64,000 bases of DNA from Solanum dulcamara. Its lineage: Eukaryota > Streptophyta > Magnoliopsida > Solanales > Solanaceae. This document shows positions 43,622-55,300 of the stretch, piece after piece. Position numbers and translations under genes: made by a program. The first letter of the stretch is position 1, and each line of letters begins with the position of its first letter. Below the pieces are notes generated by a model. It was given only the letters and a program-made list of their open reading frames with translations. It made no database searches and had not been told where the DNA came from. The DNA lies in the NCBI RefSeq assembly GCF_947179165.1, contig NC_077240.1:80798001-80862000 (forward strand), given 5' to 3'.

Positions 43622-45014
43622 TCACTTAACATTTTGAAGACTACGCATTTCAATTTTGTATCTCATTTTCTCAAAGATTGAAGTTGGTAATGCCTTGGTA
43701 AACATATCTGTTAAATTATCACTTGAACGAACTTGTTGGACATCTATTTCACCCTTCTTTTGAAGATCATGAGTGAAAAAGAATTTTGATGAAATATGTT
43801 TTGTTCTGTCTCCTTTGATGTATCCTCCCTTCAGTTGAACTATACATGCAACATTGTCTTCATACAATATTGTTGGAGCATTTTTTTGTCAAAGAAAGGT
43901 CACATGTTTCTTGAATGTGTTGAGTTATTAATCTTAACCAAACACATTCTCGACTTGCTTCATGAATGGCTATTATCTCTGCATGATTTGAGGAAGTGGC
44001 AACCATCATTTGCTTTGTTGAACGCCATGATATAGTTGTACCACCACATGTAAATAAATAGCCTATCTTCGATCGACCTTTATGGAGATCAGATAAATAT
44101 ACCGTATCTGCGTAACCGATCAATTGTGACATGGATTCATTTGCATAAAATAATCTCATATCTGTGGTTCCTCGGAGGTATCTGAATATATGCCTAATTC
44201 TATTCCAGTGTCTTCGCATTTAGGAAGAACTAAATCTTGCTAACAAGTTTACTGAGAAAGCTATATCTGGTCTAGAATTGTTGGCAAGATACATTAATGC
44301 ACCAATTACACTAAGGTATGGTATTTCAGCACCAACAAGTTCTTCATCATTTTAATGAGGTCGAAAAGAATCTGTATTAATATCAAGAGATCTCACAACC
44401 ATTGGGGTACTTAATGGATGTGCTTTATCCATATAAAACCTCTTTAAAATATTTTCAGTATATGTTGACTGATGGACAAATATCCCATTTTTAAAATGTT
44501 TAATTTGTAGACCAAGACAAAATTTTATCTTTTTAAGGTCTTTCATTTAGACATTTTACTACTTTTGAAAGTTCTTTCGAAGTTCCAATAATATTCAAAT
44601 CATCAACATATACTGCTATTATGACAAATTCAGATCCAGATCTTTTCATAAAGATACAAGGGCAAATTGGATTATTTTTTATCCTTCTTTTAGCAAATAT
44701 TCGCTAAGACGATTGTACCACATTCGCCCTGATTGTTTCAACCCATATAAAGATTTCTGAAGCTTTATTGAACAATTTTCTCGAGAATCCTTGTATGCAT
44801 CAGACACTTTGAACTCTTCGGAAATTTTCATAAAAATATCGTGGTCCAATGAGCCATATAAATAGGCAGTGACCACGTCCATTAAGTGCATTTCAAGCTT
44901 TCCATGAACTGACAAATTCATTAGATACCTGAAGGTAATTGCATCCACCATAGGGGAATATGTTTCCATATAGTCAATGTCGGGTCTTTGCGAAAAACTT
45001 AGGCTACAAGTCAT
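43622..45014 (-). pseudogene. Copia 2 reverse transcriptase and RNase H
   Basis: RT pieces: DYMETYSPMVDAITFRYL, VVTAYLYGSLDHDIFMKI, LYGLKQSGRMWYNRL, and AVYVDDLNIIG around 44590-44635 outside the longer ORFs. Then KIKFCLGLQIKHFKNGIFVH, and RNase H GGTTISWRSTKQMMVATSSN and HAEIIAIHEASRECVWLR. Frame breaks occur near 44675, 44550 and 44220. Confidence 0.9.
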
Positions 45015-45538
45015 GTTTTATATCTTACGACTTCACCATTTTCATTTCGTTTACGCACAAAAAATCATTTGTGCCCTATTGGCTTGACACCTTCAGATGT
45101 TTAGATTATTGATCCGAAAATTTCACGTTTCTCAAGTGAAGTTAACTCTGTTTGCATTACATTTTTCCATTTTGGACAATCATTTCTCTGTCTGCATTCA
45201 TCGACAGATTTTGGTTCAAGATCCTTATCTTGTTGCATTATTTCAATGGCAACATTATAAGCAAAAATATTATCGACCACAATATCATTTTAATTCCACC
45301 ATTTTCCTGTCGAGACATAACTTATTGAGATTTCTTCATTCTCATTATTTTCAGGTACTTGGACCTCTTTGGTGGTATCACCATTTGTTGTGTCCCTGGG
45401 CTCTTCTTGAGCAATTGCCTCCAAATTATGATCATCTTGATCATTTATTTCTTTCCTTTTTTGAGGATTTTTATCTTTGGAACCAATTGGTCTTTCATGT
45501 TTTAAGCGTAGCCTACAGTCATTTGCCTGAACAAGTAC

Positions 45539-47086
45539 TTATTCTACCGGGACATCAACTCGAACTTGAGCATTAACAGCTGTGATATGTGATTTAGTAA
45601 CCCGTGGAAGGTTAGTAAATGCATCCGGCAGTTGATTTGCAATATTTTGTAAATAAATCATCTTTTGAACTTCTTGCTCACATTGATTTGTTCGAGGATC
45701 TAAATGAGATATTGACAATGAATTCCAATCTATCTTATTTTTTAACTGCTTATGTTCTCCCCCTAATGTTGGGTACACTGATTCATCAAAATGACAATCA
45801 GCGAATCTTGCCATAAATAAATCTTCAGTTATAGATTCCAAATATTTTATAATAGAAGGAGATTTATACCCAACATATATTCCCAACCTTCTTTGGGGAC
45901 TCATTTTTGTGCGGTGCGGTGGAGCAATTGGGACATATATCGCACATACAAATATTTTAAGATGGAATATATTTGACTCCCTTTCAAACGCCAACTGTAA
46001 TGGAGAAAATTCATGATAATTTGTTGGTCTTATACGCACAAGTGCTACTGCATGCAAAATAGCATGCCCCCATACTGAAATAGGAAGTTTTGTCCTCATT
46101 AGAAATGGTCTAGCTATCAATTGGAGGCGTTTAATCAATGATTCTGCTAGACCATTTTGAGTATGGACATGAGCGACCCGATGCTCAATTTTTATTTCAA
46201 CCGACATACAATAATCATTAAGTGATTGAGATGTAAATTCACCAGCATTATCAAGATGAATTGTCTTTATTGCATAATCTAGAAATTGTGCTCTTAACCT
46301 TATAATTTGAGCTAACAATCTCGCAAAAGCCATGTTGCGAGTTGATAATAAGCACACATGTGATCATCTTGTAGATGCATCTATCAAGACCATATAATAT
46401 TTAAATGGTCCATATGAAGGGTGAATTGGCCCACATATATCACCCTGTATACGTTCCAGAAACGCAGGGGATTCAATCCTAACCTTAGTTGCTGATGGTT
46501 TAATAATCAATTTTTCTTGGAAACAAGCAACACAAGAGAATTCCTTAGATTGAAGAATTTTCTGATTCTTCAAAGTGTGTCTATGTGAATTCTCAATAAT
46601 TTTGTGCATCATATTATAATCGGGATGACCCAACCGGTAATGCCAAATGATAAAATCATTAGAATCAGTAAATCTTTTATTTACTATGACATGTGATTCA
46701 ACAGTACCAATATTTATATGGTACAATCCAGAAGAAAGTGCAGGTAATTTTTCATGCATAATTTTCTTCTCCATATTTATTGTACTAATATAAATGTATT
46801 CAATCTTTCCTTCATTCGCAGTCTCAATATGATAGTCATTTTGACGAATAACCTTGAAACTTAACAAGTTTCTTTAAGACTTACTACAATACAATGTATT
46901 ATCAATTACAAATATCGTTCCTCCAGATAGTAATAAGGTCATTTTTTCAGAACCTTCAATTAATTTTGTACTACCGGATATTGTATTGACATAGGCCTTT
47001 TTCATAATCAAATGACAGAAATATTTTTTTTTTAATATCGTATGAGTTGTGACACTATCCAAAAGGGACATATCTCCATTATTCAT
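45539..47086 (-). pseudogene. Copia 2 protease and integrase
   Basis: Three successive frames. Protease: LLDSVTTHTIL, where the family has DS(A/G)TTHTI. Integrase zinc site: WHYRLGHPDYNMMHKIIENS ... CVACFQEK. Catalytic triad: GDICGP, LDNAGEFTS and NGLAESLIKR. A stop after LIDASTR separates the first catalytic aspartate from the rest. Confidence 0.88.
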
Positions 47087-47533
47087 CTTGAATCCAATTG
47101 AAGATTGAAAAATTTATTTATCTTCATAAAATAAAAATGCATTATAAGAAATAAAATAAGTAACAATATTGCTAGAAAAACATAAGTCCCTTTTTTTTCT
47201 TTTAAATATATAAACGTAAAAATACGATAATTCAAAGTACATAAAAATGACAACATATTGAAAAACATAAAATTAAACATCAATTAAGATCCTTAAAAAA
47301 TCTTCAACCTCCAAATGAGTAATATCATTGAGGTCATTAAAATCGTCATCCTTCAAAGCCAGATTTGCTTCAATATTATTATTATGAGAAGGTATTGCCT
47401 CAACATTATTTTCAAACGTCAAGTGTGACTCTATCCGAGCATTAGAAGAAGAGGCACCACCTCTATTTGCCTTTCTTTTGAAAGAATTTTGATAAAGCCT
47501 TACAAAATGCTCAGGCGTTCGATATTCATTTTT

Positions 47534-48338
47534 TCAGTGGTCTTTCATGCCACAACGATGACAGTTACTTCTTGAAGGGCCATTTTGAGAACTGATATTG
47601 TTCTCCCTTTTATGTTGACCACCACCACGACGATTATTATATCGTCTTCTGTCATCGCCACGTCCACGCACATTATTGTGGCCATAATTTTTATTTTGTC
47701 TTCTTTCAGACTGGCTATGTGCTTCTATCATATTTGCTTCCGATAACAGAACAGTTCCAGTGGGACGAGCTTCATGATTTTTTATTAAAAGGGCATTATG
47801 TTGCTCAGCCACCAAAAGGCATGAGATCAATTCAGAGTATTTTTGAAAATCCTTTTCACGGTATTGCTGCTGTAATATTACATTAGAGGCATGAAAAGTA
47901 GTTAGTGTCTTTTCTAACATGTCCTCATCATTTATAGTTTCCCCACATAATTTTAATTGGAAAGTAATTCTAAATACAATAAAATTATACTCAATTACAG
48001 TTTTAAAATCTTGAAACCGTAAGTGCATGATGCATCCACTCATAACGAGCCCTTGGCAATACCGTTGCCCTGAGGTGGTCATACCCCCCTTTTAAGTCTT
48101 TCCATAATTCAAGTGGATCTTTCACTGTCAAGTATTCCATTTTCAGGCTTTCATCTAGATGATGACGAAGGAAAATCATAGCCTTTGTTTTATCCTGACT
48201 TGATGCTGTATTTCCTTCAATTATAGCATCACCAAGACCCTTAGCGGTAAGGTGGATTTCAGCATCAAGTACACATGATAAATAATTTTTGGCATAAATA
48301 TCAAGTGCCACAAACTCCAATTTTGACAAATTTGACAT
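47534..48338 (-). pseudogene. Copia 2 gag
   Basis: Two overlapping frames (48338-48003, then 48082-47534) show a frameshift in a gag of the UBN2 type: MSNLSKLEFVALDIYAKNYL ... LELWKDLKGGYDHLRATVLP ... RHDVRGRG-like basic region and the start of a zinc knuckle (NCHRCGMKDH). The knuckle is cut by a stop just after KDH. Confidence 0.85.
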
Positions 48339-48453
48339 GATGAAAATTATTTTTTAAAAAAATAACAAAGACAACTGAAAATTAAATTTCTTCAGTAGAT
48401 ATACCTGATATAGAAGTTAATTTTCTGAAAATTAGAGCTTCGTGCTGATAACG

Positions 48454-48692
48454 TGTTATAAAATTATTGTGGCAAAATATTTTAGAGAAAGTAGGAGGAG
48501 AATAGAGGAGCAAAAGATTAAATAACTTCACAAAATATGAAGAAGAGAGAGGAAGATTAAGTTATTTTTTCTTGTTCATTCTATTACAATGTCAAAACAT
48601 GACATTTATAGGGATAAAAAGAACAATGAGAAAATGATGTCTACAAAGTGGGCAATCCATTTTCATAAGGTGGACAATCCACATTCATAACA
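48454..48692 (-). repeat. Copia 2 LTR (5' side)
   Basis: 239 bases, same ends as the other LTR; the element reads downward from here. Confidence 0.9.
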
Positions 48693-48697
48693 TATGA

Positions 48698-49471
48698 AAG
48701 ATTATAAGAAATTTTAATTTTTCCAATGTAAAAAAACAAAAAAAAGATTCCACCAAATCTTGAAAATTTGGCTCTGAATATGACATTTCAATAATAGGAA
48801 GTGATTTATATTCAAGTGTGGGTATATCTCTATCATTTATCTATGGCTATAATGCAATTGTCATCTACAGAGACACAATTACCATGTGCTTTATAAAATC
48901 GTCTGGTGTATGAGTTATGTGAGAATTTACGTCCTCTTCATCCTTCAATACAACTTATCTTCAACTTACCATTGTAGTATTCATCCCCATAACCCATGCC
49001 CTTACTCCCTCCCCCCCCCCCACATCTCATATTCTACGGCTATAATTTAATTGGCGCAAAATTTCCACACACTTCATAAAATTCGTTGCTATTTTCAAAT
49101 CAGTCATATTATGCATGTGAGAATTTATATCTTTTCATCCTCTAATAAATATACCTCATCATTACCTCCACCTCTGTAACCCTCCCCCATCCCCTCCCCA
49201 TCACCCTACATTCCTACCCCTCCACTTCCATCTTTTATAATATTTATCTAAATTATATATAAATATATATACAATAATATTTTTTAACTTATATATCGAA
49301 CACATACACACAAAAAAAGCTCATCTAGTTTTTTGAAACATTTTCTATAAAAAGTTATTTTCCTCCGTACCAAACACAACAATAATAATTATTACTTTTT
49401 CCCTAACTTGTTTTTCCCTATTATGGACATCAATTTTCTTCTTATCACAATTTTACTCTATTAATAATATC
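48698..49471. other. Intergenic
   Basis: A C11 run at 49011-49021 and a C-rich stretch near 49180-49230. No gene recognised. Confidence 0.5.
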
Positions 49472-50490
49472 AGGGGGAAAAGGCATAAATTCTGAACTTG
49501 TATTGAAAAGTCAATTACATACTTAAACTATAATGACGATCTATTACACACCTAAATTATCTAAAAGTGAATTTATTAACCCCCTTACAACTGACGTGGC
49601 AAAAAAATAAAAATAAATCAATAAAAGGGCACATTAGACTACTAAAATTAAAGTAAAAAAAAATTAAAAAACAAAATCACCACAAGAATTGAATAAGAAA
49701 CTTTTTTCTGTTGTTACCTGTTGAGGACAATAGCTTTTGTCCTGCCAGTAAATGACTTTGCTAGTTTATTTGGATCGAGACTCCAATAAAGGGGGATCAA
49801 GTGCTAGATACACCTGTCCATGGAGAAATACAACTTATAACCAATCTAGATAGATGGATGTATAATTTATAACCTAAAATTTAATGTAGTCATGAAGGCT
49901 TACTGGGACCCCGCCAGCCAGTCTAATGCATGTTTCATAGGATGGATCGAATAAGATGACTTCATCACCCTGGTTTATTACTGGGCAAAGAAAAGAAAAG
50001 AAATGAAAGCAGTAATTGAGACATGATTTGATTCTCAAAAACTAAATAAAGTAGTAATTGAGACCTACTTGCAAACATTGCGGCAGCAAAGGCCTCAGAT
50101 TGTCCACAACATATGACGATATCAGTGAGGGGATCGACATGTAGGCCATGCATTTGTTTGAATTGATAAGCAAGGTAGTCACATATTGCTTGAAGATGCA
50201 TGTACTGATTGAAGTCAGAGCAGATAGCGGAAATGGCAGCGTCTTTGAGGTAGGAAGGTGCAGGGAAATCAGGGAAACCTTGGGCGAGGTTGACGGCATT
50301 GCGATAAGAAAGTTGCTGTATGGGTGAACTTGTTAGCATTTTCGCTTTCTGCTCCATCTTATCTTATCTTTATCTTCTTCCAATTTTATTTACTACTCAC
50401 ACACACTTATCTTAGTGTTATAAATTCACTTTTATAGTTTAGGTGTGTTAATAGATTAAAAACCTATAAATTAAAAATTGAGTCCAAAAA
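49472..50490. mobile_element. Candidate Pack-MULE carrying aminotransferase exons
   Basis: The aminotransferase pseudogene is bracketed by inverted sequence: 49540-49579 (CTATTACACACCTAAATTAT, AAAAGTGAATTTATTAA) and 50418-50454, whose reverse complement reads CTATTAACACACCTAAACTA then TAAAAGTGAATTTATAA. The left outer end begins GGGGGAAAAGGCATAAATTC, like MULE termini. The outer right end and a 9-bp duplication were not found, so limits are approximate. Confidence 0.5.
49718..50357 (-). pseudogene. PLP-dependent aminotransferase (KAT/methionine aminotransferase-like), 5' exons only
   Basis: Three exons with proper splice sites. 50357-50069: MEQKAKMLTSSPIQQLSYRN ... NLAQGFPDFPAP ... CCGQSEAFAAAMFA. 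49980-49904: IINQGDEVILFDPSYETCIR then LAGGVP. 49813-49718: VYLALDPP then, in another frame, LYWSLDPNKLAKSFTGRTKA and IVLN. The frame change in exon 3 needs one missing base in the C-run before CTTTATTGG. The family has INPGDEV; here P is Q. The lysine-bearing C-terminal half is absent, so no enzyme can be made. Introns are kept, so it was copied as DNA, not via mRNA. Confidence 0.85.
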
Positions 50491-50818
50491 TCATAAATTA
50501 AAAATATATATCTCTCTCTATATATATGCTAATTGGGCTGGATGCACAATAAAAAATATTCACCAATCTTGATTAATATGTTGACTATACCTTCCATCGC
50601 ATGATATTTTTATTTTTAATTTTAAGTTTTTTGTTTTTGGAACACCCTGGCAAATTCGCAGCCGTGCACTATTTTTTAAGTGTGCAGTGGGTAAACCCAC
50701 TTCTGTATAATATCGCATAAATCATACAACAAATATAAATCGCATTGAACAAGTCTGATGTGATGAACTTGACCAAAAGGGTTCCTTTGAATGCGCTTTC
50801 ACATCTTCTAAACTCAAT
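50491..50818. other. Intergenic
   Basis: Nothing certain. The sequence next to the plastid-like piece (50740-50818) may also be of plastid origin, but I could not confirm it. Confidence 0.4.
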
Positions 50819-50980
50819 ATGACTGGGAGAGGAAAGGTACTTTCTTTTTTAGGATACTCCCGAGAACAGATCTAGTGGAGACGGAATGGGGCCCGTAGCT
50901 CAGAGAATTAGAGCACATGGTTATGAACCATGATGTCAGGGGTTTGAATCCCTCCTCGCCCACAACCGGCCGGGAAAATC
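50819..50980 (+). other. Plastid DNA inserted in the nucleus (rrn5-trnR region)
   Basis: ACTGGGAGAGGAAAGGTACT, TTTAGGATACTCCCGAGAAC and AGTGGAGACGG precede the trnR-like gene exactly as in the inverted repeat of Solanaceae plastomes, and CACAACCGGCC follows it. Then GGGAAAATCA continues after a deletion relative to the plastid sequence. Limits are approximate and the comparison is from memory. Confidence 0.75.
50889..50962 (+). pseudogene. Decayed plastid trnR-ACG copy
   Basis: 74 bases, GGGCCCGTAGCTCAGAG ... TCCTCGCCCA, with the tRNA A and B box words. The anticodon loop reads TTATGAA where the plastid gene has CTACGAA, so the ACG anticodon has become ATG. All differences I can recall from the plastid gene are C-to-T or G-to-A. 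It should not be functional. Confidence 0.78.
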
Positions 50981-51020
50981 AATATACATTTCTTAATAAA
51001 TATACCAAAAACATCATACA

Positions 51021-51580
51021 TAGGAATGCATATCGATCGGTTCAGTTCGATTTGATTTTAAAATTTATCAATTTAACTTACCGATTATCGATTCATAGAC
51101 ATGTCAAACCGTTATAAAACCATTAAGATATTGACTTATCGATTATCGATTTCTCCGTTATTAATCATTATCGGTTTAACCGTTAAGATTTGATAAAAAA
51201 ATCATTGAAAATCACTTATAGACAAAGTGATAAACCAAATGAACCATGCACATTAGTTGATAAATTGCGTCTTGCTCAAAAAAAAATGTGAAACATTGTA
51301 TAATAACCAAAAGTTTGAGACAACAACAAATAAAAGTATGAAAACTAAACCCTAAGTGAAGAAATTTATATACCGAATGACAATAAATATAAATTATTAA
51401 ATTAATATCGAATTATCGGTTAACCCATTAAAAAAATTAAACCGTTAAGATCCGATAATCCGATAATAAAAAAAATTAAAACCATTACCAAAGCCGCTAA
51501 ACCAATAACCCATTACCGATAAACCAATAACTTTTTTTCGATTCGATTTATCGATTTCGATTTGGTTTTGAACAGTCCTA
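51021..51580. mobile_element. hAT-like element (same family as 60542-61433)
   Basis: 560 bases; right end TTTTGAACAGTCCTA, left end TAGGAATGCATATCGATCGG, flanked by ATCATACA and ATCATACC (8 bp, one mismatch). The core is rich in inverted CCGATTATCGATT / GATTCGATTTATCG words. Confidence 0.65.
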
Positions 51581-51584
51581 ATCA

Positions 51585-51700
51585 TACCAAATGTAATTCC
51601 GCAAGTGAAGTCTGAAATGGTAGAATGTATGCAGACCACATTACCCTACCTTTATAGGGTAAATAGATTATTTCCGATAGACCCTCAACTCAAAAGAAAC
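51585..51700 (-). mobile_element. RTE LINE 3' tail
   Basis: ACCAAATGTAATTCCGCAAG ... GTATGCAGACCACATTACCC ... TTCCGATAGACCCTCAACTC, reverse of the LINE tail consensus, abutting the hAT target site. Confidence 0.65.
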
Positions 51701-51790
51701 GTAATCACAACAGGATTAAAAAGAAAATAACAATATAAAAATAGCAAAATACACAGAGCAAATGAAATAGCAGGTAGTAGTGTAAATTTA

Positions 51791-52008
51791 AGGAATCATT
51801 TGGTGTGAAGTATAAAGTATAATAATCTCGAGATAAAATGGAGGGTTATTTTATCTTGTGTTTGGTTAGAGGTATTAGGTAGTCCTTGGATTATTTATCT
51901 CCACCATTTCTACCATAGTGATGAGATAAATTATCCCATATACATGGTGGAATAATTATTCTAGAATTATTAACTTCGGAATAACTTGTTCCCAACCAAA
52001 CGACCCAA
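51791..52008. mobile_element. Small MITE (Harbinger-like ends)
   Basis: Left GGAATCATTTGGTGTGAAGT, right ACTTGTTCCCAACCAAACGA then CCC, with a core of AATAATCTCGAGATAAAATG and TAGTGATGAGATAAATTATC. Inverted ends are imperfect. Confidence 0.45.
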
Positions 52009-52313
52009 GAGTGTAGCTACTACCAACTAATAATATTAGACTTAGAAAATAAAATAAAAAATAGAATTAAGCTCTAAATTAGATGTTGCCTCATATTGAA
52101 CAGATTTAACACTTAAAAAAATAGGTTTGTGTTGAAACCAAAATTTTATGACAAAACTGATGTATCAATAAAAATAACACAACAGGACTTGTACAGTTTA
52201 GCCTATCATTTCCACAAACAAGAACATGCAGAAAAAAAGGTAAACTAGTGTAGGAAAATCAAGAATTATTGGTTTACGATGTAATTTTGATGTCGAGAGA
52301 GCGATCCAGAGGC

Positions 52314-55300
52314 TTACGAGGAAGAAGTTGATCCAGTCTCGAGGGGCTCGCTGATTTCAAGAAGCTCATTGCAAAGACCTGTAAAAACAACGGAATCTGT
52401 TTCGATAGGTTTAAATTTGAGTAGAGCTGAAGGAATCAAATCCTCCTCTTCAAGTGTTATGGCTCTTTCCCCGGCAGCTGGAAAATGGGGAATCACACGC
52501 CTCTTAACAAGCACCGGATGTAATAAATCAAACTCTAAGCTTGGTTCCTTCAACGCCGAGCTAACAAACTAGAAAGTAAAGAAGAAGGAACCAAATATGA
52601 AGAAGAAAAATCTAAGAGAAAAAGATAAAGTAAAAACACATGTATACATGCTGACAAACACTTAACTGGAATTATATAACATGTTTAGACACCAGATTAC
52701 CAATGAATCATCATATGGAACAATAGATATGAAGAAAGAACTGCACGATAAATCTGGAGGTATACTCAGAAAACAAAACGGTAACTTATACAAAACTCTT
52801 TTCTGGTAAACGAAAGTTCCACTTATATGTCAACTTTATGCTATTCCATGTTGCTTGTTTCCCAGTCGGGCACGGATGTTGTTCTTGTTTCCTAATAACA
52901 TCAATCGTAGAACTAGAGCCCTACCTTGAATCACCGTGAGTGACTATTCTTTCACAAAATATTTCCAGCCTATTCAAGTATTCAACATTTAATTTTCTGT
53001 TCATATGGGAGATAAAACATGGAATTTCTGCTTTAGTAAACTTTTTATGCAAGCTATCCTTTGTGTTAAATATAGTTGAACTTTATTTCTTTTGCTCCAC
53101 TTTTTCCCTTCTTATCCGTTGGTGAATCAATAGCACCTCTTTATCTTATTTCTATCAGCGTAACTGAACGGAAAACCGCCCTGCAATAAATTCATAAGCA
53201 ACACCATAATGACTAATGCAAATTCAAATCTAACTATACAAATGGTCCCTGCAACACGGGGAGAGAGATCTTCCTCACATCCTCCTTTTTTTTCTTTTAA
53301 GTAAAATTGTTCATCCCTTTTACCCGTTCTTGCATTTTTCAAGTTTTCTGTACTACCATTATACCGTGTAGGGGATATCTTGAGAACTTAAAGCTTATTT
53401 ATATCGCCTTCTTCTTGGTATAGGTCTAATGATGTGTCACAATCCTTCGACGTACTCAACAGAGTGAAGACAATAAGAGATTAAGTGAGAGCGCAAATGG
53501 TACAAGATTTAGGTTAGGATCCGGGGGGGGGGGGGGGGGGGGGCAGTGAAGAATCTTTTATTGCTCTCGAAAAGTTAATGGATTCTGTGTTTAGCATTCT
53601 GGAAATAAATAAAGCTTTACTTTTGAATCTAACATAAGTTCCTTGAAAAGAATCCCCAATTTGGATTTGTAATTCGACCATAAATATAACAAAAGTAAAA
53701 GGCAAAAGTACAAACCTCATAAAGAGCACTAGTTGGCTCAGAAGGTAGAAAGACACCTTGAAGCAATACTCCATCTGGAAACTGTATTCGAATAATGGAT
53801 TTTGTGTACTTCTTTCTTGCAGCTTTTGCCTGCTTTTCTCGATAAGATTTAGGAATCAATAATTTCGACTCTTCTAGTTTCTTCCTCTTCATCTCTGCCT
53901 CTCTTCTTAATTCCTCGTGTGAGAGGTCAAAGAACGAGTCAGGTAGCACAATTTTTGCTGCTACGCTCTCGGGAACAGAAAAGAACACCTTAATCTGTTG
54001 AGTATAGAAATAAGAATGTCAGGCAGAAAATAACGCGAGTGCTGAACAAAATGTCATACAAATTGGATATTAGAATGTTGTTTCAAAAGTATGAAAAGTG
54101 TCAATATAACTTTACAAAATTAAGCTTGACCGTATTCATCAAAATAGATAATGTTTGGTATTTTCACCATGACACTATCTTATAAACCCAATGAATTAAT
54201 TCTAAAGCAAAATTCACTAAGTTTGATCATTACATAAATAGTAAGAAACATACAAGTAAAGAAAAGCATAAGTAGTTCTTGTCTTAAATATACAAATGAG
54301 ATAATCATATAATTCTCTCAAAGACGTCAAACTGATTAAAAGTTCAACTTCAACTTTCAAACTAAACATCATATTCTCTCACTCTCCAACAATCCCCATC
54401 AAAATCACAGTTATCATAGAAGGTAATGCCCTTAAGAATCATTCGTTGATATCGACACCGAAGAACAAAATCGAAAAAGGATTTGGAACTGTTACCTTTT
54501 TGTTCAAATCATTATAACACAAAAAGACAATTCACTGAATATGCATTTTAATAGAATTGCCCTATTATTTCCTCGCCATGACTTCTTCACTTCCGTTATT
54601 TCTTTTTCCGAACTGCTTTGAAATGCTTTCCTTCAGCTGAGGGTCTATCAGAAACTACCTCTCTACCTCCCAAGGTCTGTGTACACAATTTACCCTCCCC
54701 AAACCCCACGTGTGTGATTACATTGGGTTGTTGTTGTTGCCTTACTATTTCCTCGTGATGAAGATCCGATATTTTGCCAAATGAAGTACATTCAGTGTGA
54801 AAATCTTTTACAATTCTAAAGAAAGCCTATTCTATCAATTTAAAATATGTTGTGACATGATCTTAACCGCTAAACCCAAACATCGGTTGGATAACCTAAT
54901 GTTATCCATTGCTGCCTGAAGATATAAGACTTCTAGGCATTGTTAGGTTGTTCTATAACCAGGACTAGCACCGATTACAGGAGGCCCAAGGTAAAAAAGA
55001 CACTTGAAGCACCCTGAAGCAGGGTGGGGAATTATTTCAAAATAACTAGTTCAAAAATGTCAAGTTATCCAACATGCAATCTTAGGATCCTAGGAGATAA
55101 GATGAGAAGAGGCGGTATGGATCTTTTCTTTTTTGAATAAGGAAAGAGGGGTATGAAGCTGGAAAGCAAGCTTGTGACAGAGTTTGGAGCCCTGAAAACT
55201 CGAGGAGAGGTCACTTTTAACTCTTTCAAAAAATCCACTTCCCTTGAAGACTAGGTCATACATGAACAGTGATAAATAGAATGCAAAAGTACTTCGAAAC

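Larger units (their letters stand above)
43098..48692 (-). mobile_element. Ty1/Copia LTR retrotransposon 2, full length but broken
   Basis: 5595 bp on the minus strand, with short LTRs (43098-43350, 253 bp; 48454-48692, 239 bp) of form TGTTATAAAATTATTGTGG...CATAACA and the 5-bp target duplication TATGA (43093-43097, 48693-48697). The LTRs differ by about 8 substitutions plus one ~14-bp indel by hand count. A G-rich polypurine tract (AAGGGGGGG) precedes the 3' LTR. Next to the 5' LTR the element reads CGTTATCAGCACGAAGCTC, the probable primer site. gag, protease, integrase, RT and RNase H are present in Copia order with stops and frameshifts. It is a family distinct from Copia 1. Confidence 0.93.

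Noticed and set aside
45097..45576. 159-residue plus-strand frame in Copia 2
   Set aside because: Antisense to the pol region between integrase and reverse transcriptase.
50889..50962. Functional tRNA gene
   Set aside because: Sequence and flanks are plastid trnR-ACG; the anticodon is altered and several stem bases have changed, so it is a decayed insertion.
53514..53774. Frame ending in a proline run
   Set aside because: The prolines come from the G21 homopolymer on the other strand, and the frame runs out of a PUX2 exon into the intron.
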